A stretch of 5,433 nt of DNA from Paracoccaceae bacterium (GTDB lineage Bacteria; Pseudomonadota; Alphaproteobacteria; Rhodobacterales; Rhodobacteraceae), in NCBI GenBank assembly GCA_007128865.1, contig SKWP01000157.1, forward strand, positions 1-5,433, in the 5' to 3' direction. Within the stretch, counting starts at the first letter, position 1. The number at the start of each line of letters is the position of its first letter. Under the pieces are notes generated by a model. The model did no database searches. It saw only the letters and a program-made list of their open reading frames with translations, and was not told where the DNA came from. Shown here piece by piece: positions 1 to 5,205 of the stretch. Made by a program: the position numbers and the translations under genes.

Positions 1-1
1 C

Positions 2-238
2 GCGCTCGGTATCCTGCTGCATGTGGGCCAGTTCGCGGGCGTCGCTGCGCCCAAGTGGCTGTTTGCCGACGATCCCGACGGGCTGCCGGGCTTTGCCGAG
101 CTTGGCGGCGGGCTGACCGGCGTTCCGCTGCCCGCAGGGTTCGGCAGTGTCGCCGTGGGGCCGATGGCGGGCGATCTCGACGTCGCATTCACCGGCATCC
201 TTTCGGGCGACAACACCTACTACCCCGAATTCGCCTGA
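2..238 (+). CDS. C-terminal fragment of an unrecognised protein
   Basis: An open frame enters from the left edge with first complete codon at base 2 and ends at TGA 236-238, giving 78 visible codons; its start lies outside the window. The visible part is rich in Gly, Ala, Leu and Phe, with a mildly hydrophobic beginning (ALGILLHVGQF) and an aromatic end (DNTYYPEFA). Codon use matches the neighbouring genes, with mostly G or C in third position, and the frame is followed by a hairpin at 244-265, which supports a real gene end. There is no clear transmembrane helix, metal-binding cluster or catalytic motif in this piece. I do not recognise the family. The gene is separated by about 200 bases from the CDF gene and need not belong to the same transcript. 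Confidence 0.6.
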   Translation, partial: ALGILLHVGQFAGVAAPKWLFADDPDGLPGFAELGGGLTGVPLPAGFGSVAVGPMAGDLDVAFTGILSGDNTYYPEFA

Positions 239-243
239 CCAAC

Positions 244-265
244 GCCGCGGCCGACAGGCCGCGGC
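244..265 (+). terminator. Perfect 9-bp hairpin after the first gene
   Basis: GCCGCGGCC (244-252) and GGCCGCGGC (257-265) pair perfectly around the tetraloop GACA, starting six bases after the stop codon at 236-238. No T-run follows: the hairpin is followed by ACCT and a run of nine C (270-278). It is therefore either a weak or U-less terminator or a 3'-end stabilising hairpin for the upstream message. Confidence 0.45.
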
Positions 266-312
266 ACCTCCCCCCCCCGACTGTGCCGGGCGGCGCCTGT
301 TCGCCGCTGGCA

Positions 313-341
313 GTGCCCGGCCGTATCGGCAGGCCGGGCAC
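313..341 (+). terminator. Perfect 10-bp hairpin in the intergenic stretch
   Basis: GTGCCCGGCC (313-322) and GGCCGGGCAC (332-341) pair perfectly around a nine-base loop. No T-run follows, only CTCATG. It is the second strong GC hairpin in the 206 bases between the first gene and the CDF gene. It could be a back-up terminator or part of the CDF gene's 5' region. As a double-stranded site it is also an inverted repeat that a dimeric regulator could bind, which is speculation. Apart from this hairpin, that at 244-265 and the C9 run, I see nothing definite in 239-444 and no convincing promoter boxes. Confidence 0.4.
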
Positions 342-444
342 CTCATGCCCGATCTGATTGCCGGTGATCCGTGCCCCGCACGTTCCTGTCATATTGACGC
401 CCGAAAGCCGCACTACGGCAGCAACCGTAGCGGGAGCGTCCTGG

Positions 445-1398
445 ATGACCGACATTCGATCCGATCCGATTGCCAGGGTAACGGGCCGTTTCACCGACCA
501 GAACGGCGCGGGTGCCAAGCTGGCCGTTGCGTTGTTTTCGCTGCTCGTCACGGTTGTGCTGACCGCCACAAAGCTCGTACTCGGGCTGCTGACCGGTTCG
601 CTGGGGCTGATGGCAGACGGCCTTCAGGGGCTCATGGATTTCATCGTCACTGCGGTGACCGTGCTTTTCGTCATCCTCGCTGCCCGTGGGGCCTGCGCCA
701 CCTGGACCATCGGGCGGGAAAAGCTCGAGGCGCTCGCGGCGCTGATCGAGGCGGCGCTGCTGTCGGTGATCGCGGTCTGCATCTGGTATCTTGCCGCGCA
801 GAAATTCCTGTTCTCGCATCATGTGGCCGAGATCGAGGCCTGGCATCTGAGCGTTGTCATCATCGCCATCGGTGCCGATTACGCCCGCGCCCATGTCGTC
901 GGTCGCGTCGCCCGGCAAACCGGCAGCCTGGCGCTCGAAGCCAACGCCGCCCATTTCCGGACCGATTCGCTTGGCTCGCTGGTGATCCTGATCGGTATCT
1001 GGCTGGCCCACCTGGGCTGGCCGGTGGCCGACAGTGCCGCGACACTGGTGCTTGCCGCGATCCTGAGCTGGACGGCATGGCGCATCGGAAACCGCGCGGC
1101 CCGCATGCTGCTGGATATTGCCGATCCCGACGATTCGCGCGCAGTGCTCGATGTGATCGCGTCCCATCCGGATGTAAGCGATGTCGAAGTGCTGCGCCTG
1201 CACCGCCAGACCTTCGGATACGCCATCGTGGCCGAAGTCGCGATCAGGCCGGGGGCCATTGCCCGCCTTGACGAGATCCGCGCGCATCTGGAAGCACGGA
1301 TCGCCGGCCGCCTTGCGGGATCGACGCTCTTTCTTGCCCCTTCGTTCGCGGCCACCGGCCAGCCCCGGATTTCGGGGTCCGGGAAGGCTGGCAATTGA
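445..1398 (+). CDS. Cation diffusion facilitator (CDF) family transporter, variant metal site
   Basis: This 317-aa inner-membrane protein has CDF architecture: six hydrophobic helices (about residues 25-50, 52-80, 95-124, 133-150, 172-190, 193-212) and a cytoplasmic tail (about 225-300). CDF proteins are proton-coupled exporters of divalent metals such as Zn, Fe, Mn or Co. Family landmarks are TGSLGLMADG in helix 2, IGREKLEALAALIEA leading into helix 3, and H170xxxD174 in helix 5. Helix 2 has Q61xxxD65 where relatives have H/DxxxD. The His/Asp cluster expected between helices 2 and 3 is absent (RGACATWTIGREK), and the tail lacks the HxD pair near its end (LFLAPS). Substrate is therefore uncertain; an altered metal or a non-transporting partner is possible. 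I chose ATG 445 because GGAG at 433-436 sits eight bases upstream; a TTG at 358 would add 29 non-hydrophobic residues without a good ribosome binding site. The neighbouring gene is convergent. Confidence 0.88.
   Translation: MTDIRSDPIARVTGRFTDQNGAGAKLAVALFSLLVTVVLTATKLVLGLLTGSLGLMADGLQGLMDFIVTAVTVLFVILAARGACATWTIGREKLEALAALIEAALLSVIAVCIWYLAAQKFLFSHHVAEIEAWHLSVVIIAIGADYARAHVVGRVARQTGSLALEANAAHFRTDSLGSLVILIGIWLAHLGWPVADSAATLVLAAILSWTAWRIGNRAARMLLDIADPDDSRAVLDVIASHPDVSDVEVLRLHRQTFGYAIVAEVAIRPGAIARLDEIRAHLEARIAGRLAGSTLFLAPSFAATGQPRISGSGKAGN
1358..1392. terminator. Bulged hairpin between convergent genes, candidate two-way terminator
   Basis: GCCAGCC (1358-1364) pairs with GGCTGGC (1386-1392), and CCGGA (1365-1369) with TCCGG (1378-1382). 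This makes a 12-bp stem with an eight-base loop and a three-base GAA bulge. It overlaps the last codons of the CDF gene and lies 46-80 bases past the stop codon of the opposing permease gene, so it could end both transcripts. On the plus strand it is followed by AATTGAG; there is no strong T-run in either direction, which lowers confidence. Confidence 0.45.
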
Positions 1399-1437
1399 GC
1401 CGTGCCATGCATGATGCCCGGCGGCGAAGCCTGCTGT

Positions 1438-2556
1438 TCAACCGGGCAGCATGAGGGTTCCGATGGTCAGTGCCAGGATCAGCATGGGCACCGACCAGAG
1501 GTGAAACTCCAGCCACAGCCCGGGTTGACGGGCAAGGCGCAGTGCGATGAGATTGGCGAGCGAGCCGATTGCCAGGCCAAAGCCACCGACGCTGACGCCC
1601 CAGGCCAGTCCGCGCCAGTCGTCGGTGAAAGGGGCCAGAAAGATCGCTGCGGGAACATTCGACATTCCCTGAGACAGCACCGCACCAAGGGCAAAGGCCC
1701 CGCCCGGCCAGTCCAGCAACCCGGGCACGGCCGCGGCAATGACCGGCAACCGTGACAAAAGCCCCAGATCGACGAACATGAGCACGAAGACGACAATGAG
1801 GGGCCAGTCCAGCCCGCGGAGCACCTGCCGGAAGCCAAGCGCATAGACCCCGATCACCACAGCGGCCGCAGGCAATGCAAGGCCGGCATTCACCAAGAAG
1901 AGAAACGGCGCATAAGCCGCGCAGGAAACCACCGCCAGCTGCGGCGCCAGTGGCAACGGGCTGGTACAGCCGGAAACGACGACCGGACGGGCGGCAAAGC
2001 CAAGCGGCACCAGCGCCAGCAGGATCGCAAGCATCGCGGCAGCCAGCGGCAGCATGGTCAGCAGGAACTCCGGAAAGCCGGCACCGGAAACCTGCCACAG
2101 AAACAGGTTCTGCGGGTTGCCAACGGGCGAGCCCGTGGAGCCGGCGTTGACTGCCAGCGCCTGAAAGATCACCAGACGGCCGGCAGGCAGCGGCGCTGTC
2201 CGTGCCAGCCCCAGCGTAAGCGGCACGGTCACGAACAGCGCCACGTCGTTGGTGACCACGGCCGACAGCGCTGCCGCAAAGACAACCAGCACCCAGGCCA
2301 GTCCGCGCTCGGTCCGGACATGCGCAAGCAGCGCCCGTCCGGCCCGGTCGATCGCCCCGCTCAGCTCCAGCCCGCGGCTGACGACCATCAGCCCGGCCAA
2401 GGCACCGATTGTCTTCCAGTCCACCAGCGCGGCGATGCCTTTCGGCCCGGTGGGAACCAGCACCAGCAGTATCGGAAACAGCGCCAGCAACAGCGCCAGA
2501 AGCCATTCCTGACGCAGCCACTGGCGGATCAGGCGCAGATGCAGAGGTGTCAACAA
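1438..2556 (-). CDS. ArsB/NhaD-type (ion transporter superfamily) anion permease
   Basis: This polytopic membrane protein of about 372 aa has roughly ten hydrophobic segments. It shows the two-repeat layout of the ion-transporter superfamily that includes ArsB, NhaD and SLC13 carriers. Repeat 1 has AVVTNDVALFVTVPLT (99-114) followed by NAGSTGSPVGNPQN (137-150). Repeat 2 has QGMSNVPAAIFLAPF (296-310) followed by GFGLAIGSLANLIA (325-338). In the superfamily, such paired Asn-containing hairpins form the substrate and ion site. Substrate cannot be read from sequence: arsenite, Na+/H+ exchange, dicarboxylate and sulfate are all known for relatives. No arsR, arsC or arsH is visible nearby. The start is uncertain. 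The frame stays open to a GTG at 2658, but residues before TTG 2556 are Cys/Pro-rich with atypical third-position composition. Neither start has a clear Shine-Dalgarno sequence. I prefer 2556, just before the first hydrophobic helix. Confidence 0.82.
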   Translation of the reverse strand: MLTPLHLRLIRQWLRQEWLLALLLALFPILLVLVPTGPKGIAALVDWKTIGALAGLMVVSRGLELSGAIDRAGRALLAHVRTERGLAWVLVVFAAALSAVVTNDVALFVTVPLTLGLARTAPLPAGRLVIFQALAVNAGSTGSPVGNPQNLFLWQVSGAGFPEFLLTMLPLAAAMLAILLALVPLGFAARPVVVSGCTSPLPLAPQLAVVSCAAYAPFLFLVNAGLALPAAAVVIGVYALGFRQVLRGLDWPLIVVFVLMFVDLGLLSRLPVIAAAVPGLLDWPGGAFALGAVLSQGMSNVPAAIFLAPFTDDWRGLAWGVSVGGFGLAIGSLANLIALRLARQPGLWLEFHLWSVPMLILALTIGTLMLPG

Positions 2557-2839
2557 GGGGAATGCCGGTGCAAGGGCGCAGACGCAGGGATTTGGGATGG
2601 CAAGGGCATTGCAGTGTGCAGTTCGGCAGATGGGGCCACGAACCCGGATGCCGCACACAATGCCACGACCGCATTCCCGGCGATAGCCGGTTACCGCGCA
2701 TGGAAGGGGTTGACCCGGGCCGGATTTCGAGCCACATCACCCCCGTCGCCCATGAGCGACCGTTGTCACGCAGCAACCAGAGAGACCGATGGACAGCTCA
2801 TCTAGTAGCGGTCCGGCCTCTGTGATTCGCGCAGCGATC

Positions 2840-2910
2840 CGCAGACGCCGGGCCCTTCGTCAAAATCCCTGCCGTCCCGGCCTTCGCATGGCTGCGGGTC
2901 CGCGTCTGCG
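2840..2910 (+). promoter_or_regulatory. Long hairpin (15 bp, one bulge) in the leader region
   Basis: The arm at 2840-2855 (CGCAGACG, then CC, then GGGCCC) pairs with 2896-2910 (GGGTCC, then GCGTCTGCG). The result is about 15 base pairs with one bulged C and one G-U pair, closing a 40-base loop. It lies 14 bases before the next hairpin, and together they look like a structured 5' leader. No known riboswitch class was recognised. Confidence 0.4.
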
Positions 2911-2923
2911 CGTGTGACCCGTT

Positions 2924-2958
2924 GCCTTCGGATCGGCCGTTTGCGGCTGATCGGAGGC
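2924..2958 (+). promoter_or_regulatory. Hairpin that pairs the Shine-Dalgarno sequence of the small ORF
   Basis: Bases 2924-2939 pair with 2944-2958 around the loop TTTG, giving 15 base pairs with one bulged G (2930) and two G-U pairs. The right arm ends in GGAGG (2953-2957), the ribosome binding site five bases before ATG 2963, and every base of it is paired. In RNA this would occlude translation initiation of the small ORF until the stem opens, as in RNA thermosensors or ligand-controlled leaders. The structure follows directly from the sequence; the regulatory role is inferred. A coincidental GC-rich fold or an upstream terminator cannot be excluded. Confidence 0.5.
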
Positions 2959-2962
2959 AACA

Positions 2963-3145
2963 ATGACCCATCACTTCGCCCATCTGGCGCCGCCCGGCGC
3001 CGCCCGTCCCGGCAACCCTGACGCGCGCCGGGGCGCCTTTGCGCCTGCCCGCCGGCTCGTGATGCACCGGGATCGTGGCACGATCCCGGCGCAGCACGCG
3101 CCCGTTTGGCCCGCCCTTCCACTGACGGGGCCGCGCACCGCCTGA
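2963..3145 (+). CDS. Small Pro/Ala/Arg-rich ORF, possible leader peptide
   Basis: ATG 2963 follows GGAGG (2953-2957) at five bases, an excellent ribosome binding site, and the frame runs 60 codons to TGA 3143-3145. About 80 percent of third positions are G or C, close to the neighbouring genes. The product has about ten prolines and many Ala, Arg and His residues, no hydrophobic helix and no domain I recognise. Its ribosome binding site is buried in one hairpin, a palindrome sits in its second half, and its stop codon lies in the loop of another hairpin. The next gene starts 34 bases later on the same strand. It may encode a genuine small protein or act as a translated leader for the downstream mgtE-containing genes. 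Proline-rich leader peptides are known upstream of enterobacterial mgtA and mgtCBR, but those are shorter and unrelated in sequence. The frame could also be fortuitous in a GC-rich region. Confidence 0.4.
   Translation: MTHHFAHLAPPGAARPGNPDARRGAFAPARRLVMHRDRGTIPAQHAPVWPALPLTGPRTA
2986..3005 (+). repeat. Tandem 10-mer, two copies
   Basis: GGCGCCGCCC occurs twice in direct succession (2986-2995 and 2996-3005) inside the small ORF, where it encodes part of its APPGAARP stretch. Ten is not a multiple of three, so gain or loss of one unit would shift the frame. It is most likely a short GC-rich duplication. Confidence 0.6.
3067..3089. repeat. Near-perfect 23-bp palindrome (11-bp arms, one-base centre)
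   Basis: CCGGGATCGTG (3067-3077) and CACGATCCCGG (3079-3089) are exact reverse complements flanking a single G. As RNA it folds to a 10-bp stem with a GGC loop. As DNA it has the symmetry of a dimeric regulator's operator. It lies within the small ORF and about 90 bases before the start of the DUF2493 gene. Which level it acts on, if any, cannot be told from sequence. Confidence 0.55.
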
Positions 3146-3155
3146 CGGCGGTGCG
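3134..3155 (+). terminator. Perfect 9-bp hairpin with the small ORF's stop codon in its loop
   Basis: CGCACCGCC (3134-3142) pairs with GGCGGTGCG (3147-3155) around the loop TGAC, whose first three bases are the stop codon of the small ORF. It is followed by only TT, so if it terminates it is probably partial. A ribosome stopping on the small ORF would cover this stem, which fits attenuation-like control of the gene starting at 3180. That role is inferred. Confidence 0.5.
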
Positions 3156-3179
3156 TTGCCAGACCGTGGGAGAGCGATC

Positions 3180-3617
3180 ATGCGTCTTCTGCTCGCCGGA
3201 GGGCGGCATCTTGATGATGTCGCGTTGATCCGTAACGCGCTTGACCGTGTCCATGCGAAGGGCCCGGTCCGAGTGCTGATCCATGGCGGGGCCGGGGCCC
3301 TTGGCATCGCTGCCGAGGACTGGGCACGCGAAATGCGCCTGCATGTGGTGCGCTATCCGGCCAACTGGCGGGAATTCGGCAGGCGCGCCGAAGCCATCCG
3401 CGACAGCTTCATGCTGGCCGACAGCCGGCCCGATCTGTTGCTTGCCCTGCCGGGCGGAAACGACACCCGCGCCCTGGTGCTGCGGGCGCTGGCCGCCGGT
3501 CTGCCGGTGATCGATGCCGAAGGCCGCCCGGCCGCACCGGATGACGAGGCCCCGCCAGCAGATCAGGCGCCCGAACGATTATGCAATCCCGCGCCGCCGA
3601 TTGCCCTGAACTTCTGA
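3180..3617 (+). CDS. DUF2493 / SLOG-superfamily protein (YspA-like)
   Basis: This 145-aa soluble protein matches the DUF2493 branch of the SLOG (SMF/DprA-LOG) Rossmann-like fold, thought to bind nucleotides or nucleotide-derived ligands. Visible motifs in order: AGGRHLDD near the N-terminus (6-13), HGGAGALGIAAEDWA (35-49), a YPANW...AEAIRDSFML stretch (59-79), and LALPGGNDTRALV (88-100), the phosphate-binding-type PGG loop. The second motif is usually GGAxGAD followed by WA; here Gly replaces the Asp. The C-terminal 30 residues are Pro/Ala-rich and probably disordered. Start ATG 3180 is chosen because GGGAGAG (3168-3174) precedes it; an upstream TTG at 3156 overlaps a hairpin and would add unconserved residues. 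The HisE-like gene follows after 31 bases, so co-transcription is likely. Biochemical function is unknown; the family also appears in predicted nucleotide-signalling and conflict systems. Confidence 0.82.
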   Translation: MRLLLAGGRHLDDVALIRNALDRVHAKGPVRVLIHGGAGALGIAAEDWAREMRLHVVRYPANWREFGRRAEAIRDSFMLADSRPDLLLALPGGNDTRALVLRALAAGLPVIDAEGRPAAPDDEAPPADQAPERLCNPAPPIALNF

Positions 3618-3648
3618 ATCCAGCCCCCGAACAACAGGAGGCCCCGCC

Positions 3649-4083
3649 ATGACGATGTTGCACAGCTTTCGCGACATTCGCCCCGCCGATGCCAACGGCA
3701 CCGGATTTGACCGGCTCCTTGCGCAGCAGGCCACGCCGCCGACCAAGCGCACCAGAAAACTGATGCGCGCCGACACATCCAGGAAGGCCAGAAAACTGGT
3801 CGAGGAAGCCGCCGAGGTCGCGCTCGATGCCGTCTCGGGCGACCGCGCCGGGGTCATCGGTGAAAGCGTGGATCTGCTCTATCATCTCGCCGTGCTTTGG
3901 TGCGACCGCGGTATCGAGCCCGCCGAAATATGGGCCGAAATGGACCGCCGCGCCGCCGTTCTGGGCATTGCCGAAAAGCTTCCCAGAAAGGGCCCGGCCA
4001 GAAAGGCCCTGAAGGCCGCTGCGCTCTACCGCGACGGCGATCGCATCGGCCCCGTAACCCTGAGCAAGGCCTGCACGCGCTGA
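3649..4083 (+). CDS. HisE-like phosphoribosyl-ATP pyrophosphohydrolase domain protein
   Basis: This 144-aa protein carries an all-alpha NTP pyrophosphohydrolase domain of the HisE/MazG type. Residues 49-56 (KLVEEAAE) supply the E52-E53-x2-E56 Mg2+-binding motif. Residues 72-79 (ESVDLLYH) supply ExxD followed by the LLYH signature typical of HisE, and helix WAEMDRR closes the core. HisE hydrolyses phosphoribosyl-ATP in histidine synthesis, but this gene is not beside his genes. It has a 40-residue N-terminal extension and a basic, Lys/Arg-rich C-terminal tail (110-144). It is therefore likely a paralogue with another nucleotide substrate, which is inference. AGGAGG (3636-3641) lies seven bases before ATG 3649. 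It sits 31 bases after the DUF2493 gene and 57 before mgtE, on the same strand. A small six-pair hairpin spans its stop codon (4076-4091). Confidence 0.82.
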   Translation: MTMLHSFRDIRPADANGTGFDRLLAQQATPPTKRTRKLMRADTSRKARKLVEEAAEVALDAVSGDRAGVIGESVDLLYHLAVLWCDRGIEPAEIWAEMDRRAAVLGIAEKLPRKGPARKALKAAALYRDGDRIGPVTLSKACTR

Positions 4084-4140
4084 GCAGCGCGCCCGACCAT
4101 CCCGCCCTGAAAGAACCAAAGTGCCAAAAGGAGCATCCCC

Positions 4141-5205
4141 ATGGCCACCACCACCTTTGACACCCCCGCAACCGCCGCGCCCACCCGCGCCCCGGCAACC
4201 GACCCGGTACTCGCCAAGGCACGGGATCAGTTCGTTCATGTCACCGAAACCGCCACCGCCGCCGAGGCGCTGGACGCCGTCCGCCGCACCCGCGTGCCTG
4301 CCGGGCAGGCCGCCTGCGTGTTTGTGGTCGACGAACAGGGCCGCTACATGGGCTTCGTGCGTCTGTCCGTGCTCTTGCGCGCCTCGGCAAACGCCCAGGT
4401 CAAGCCGATGGTAGCCGGCACCGACCTCGCCGTGCCCGGCAGCATGGATCAGGAAACCGCGGCGCGGCGGCTGCAGACCCGTGACGTGCCACTGCTTCCG
4501 GTTGTCAATGGAAAGCGCGAACTCGTCGGTGTGCTGACCTTCGACGACGCCATGGATATCCTCGAACAGGAGACCTCGGACGACATCTACTTTCAGGCCG
4601 GGATTGGCGACGTGTTCCACAGCCAGGATCATGTGCGCTCCGAAAAGCTGACCCAGGGCCCGATCTGGTACACGGTGCGGGTGCGCATCATGTTCCTGAT
4701 GGTCACGCTGGTCGGCGGCCTTGTCGTCGGCGGCCTTATCGACACCTTCGAAGACGTGCTGGGCGCTGTCATCGCGCTGGCGATCTTCATCCCGCTGGTG
4801 ATGGACATGGGCGGCAATGTGGGTACCCAGTCCACCACCATCTTCGCCCGCGGCTATGCGCTGGGGCATATCCGGATGGAAAACTTCATGCGCAAGCATC
4901 TGGTGCGCGAGGCGCTGGTTGGGCTGTCCATGGCGGTGGTGATCGGGATCGTCGCCGGCACGGTGGCGTATTTCTGGCAAGGAGTGCCCAACGGCATTCC
5001 GCAGCTTGGCATCGTGGTGGGCGTGGCGCTGTTCACCTCGGTTCTGACGGCTGCCTGCCTTGGCTTCCTGCTGCCGTGGGTGATGGTCAAGATCGGCGTC
5101 GATCATGCCCCCGGCGCCGACCCCTTCATCACCACCATCAAGGATTTCACCGGGCTTCTGGTCTATTTCCTGATGGCGGCCTGGCTGCTGGGCCTCGATT
5201 TCTGA
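4141..5205 (+). CDS. mgtE: MgtE-type Mg2+ channel/transporter lacking the N domain
   Basis: This 354-aa inner-membrane protein imports Mg2+ (family also Co2+). A Thr/Ala/Pro-rich tail of about 30 residues leads to two CBS domains (about 31-88 and 90-145) and a linker/plug helix (about 146-178). Five transmembrane helices follow (about 181-205, 207-222, 256-280, 286-312, 333-352). MgtE landmarks are GGNVGTQS (224-231) after helix 2 and DPFITTIKD (327-335), whose D335 corresponds to the pore Asp of helix 5. Typical MgtE proteins are about 450 aa with a superhelical N domain before the CBS pair that helps gate the channel by intracellular Mg2+. That domain is absent here. The reading frame is intact and a strong ribosome binding site (AAAAGGAG, 4126-4133) precedes ATG 4141, so this looks like a genuine short form and not a truncation artefact. 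It is the last gene of the co-directional set and is followed by a strong hairpin. Confidence 0.93.
   Translation: MATTTFDTPATAAPTRAPATDPVLAKARDQFVHVTETATAAEALDAVRRTRVPAGQAACVFVVDEQGRYMGFVRLSVLLRASANAQVKPMVAGTDLAVPGSMDQETAARRLQTRDVPLLPVVNGKRELVGVLTFDDAMDILEQETSDDIYFQAGIGDVFHSQDHVRSEKLTQGPIWYTVRVRIMFLMVTLVGGLVVGGLIDTFEDVLGAVIALAIFIPLVMDMGGNVGTQSTTIFARGYALGHIRMENFMRKHLVREALVGLSMAVVIGIVAGTVAYFWQGVPNGIPQLGIVVGVALFTSVLTAACLGFLLPWVMVKIGVDHAPGADPFITTIKDFTGLLVYFLMAAWLLGLDF

Larger units (their letters stand above)
2557..2962. other. Intergenic region between permease gene and small ORF
   Basis: About 400 bases separate the permease start from the small ORF at 2963, and the flanking genes diverge, so promoters for both directions should lie here. 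I cannot point to convincing boxes. A TTGACC at 2709-2714 resembles a -35 element, but no good -10 follows 16-18 bases later. Two long hairpins lie at its right end (2840-2910 and 2924-2958). A 42-codon Arg-rich frame (2789-2917) is present but poorly supported. The rest shows nothing definable. Confidence 0.4.

Noticed and set aside
147..1271. 374-codon plus-strand frame overlapping the CDF gene
   Set aside because: Arg/Pro-rich shadow frame without motifs; the CDF frame is clearly the coding one.
2709..2740. TTGACC as a sigma-70-like -35 box
   Set aside because: No acceptable -10 hexamer at 16-18 bases downstream; the match alone is too weak for a promoter call.
1244..2776. 510-codon minus-strand frame overlapping the permease gene
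   Set aside because: It is an Arg/Gly/Ala/Cys-rich shadow of the permease in another frame; the permease frame has the hydrophobic segments and conserved motifs.
2789..2917. 42-codon Arg-rich ORF beginning MDSSSSSGPAS
   Set aside because: Weak ribosome binding site, third-position GC near 60 percent unlike the neighbours, and its 3' half coincides with the hairpin arms at 2840-2910. Coding not supported.
4076..4091. Six-pair hairpin across the stop codon of the HisE-like gene
   Set aside because: Short (CGCGCT/AGCGCG) and expected at moderate frequency in GC-rich DNA; not followed by T residues. Not called as a terminator.
4084..4140. M-box type Mg2+ riboswitch before mgtE
   Set aside because: The gap is only 57 bases, with no multi-helix fold visible. 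M-box elements are mainly from Gram-positive bacteria.
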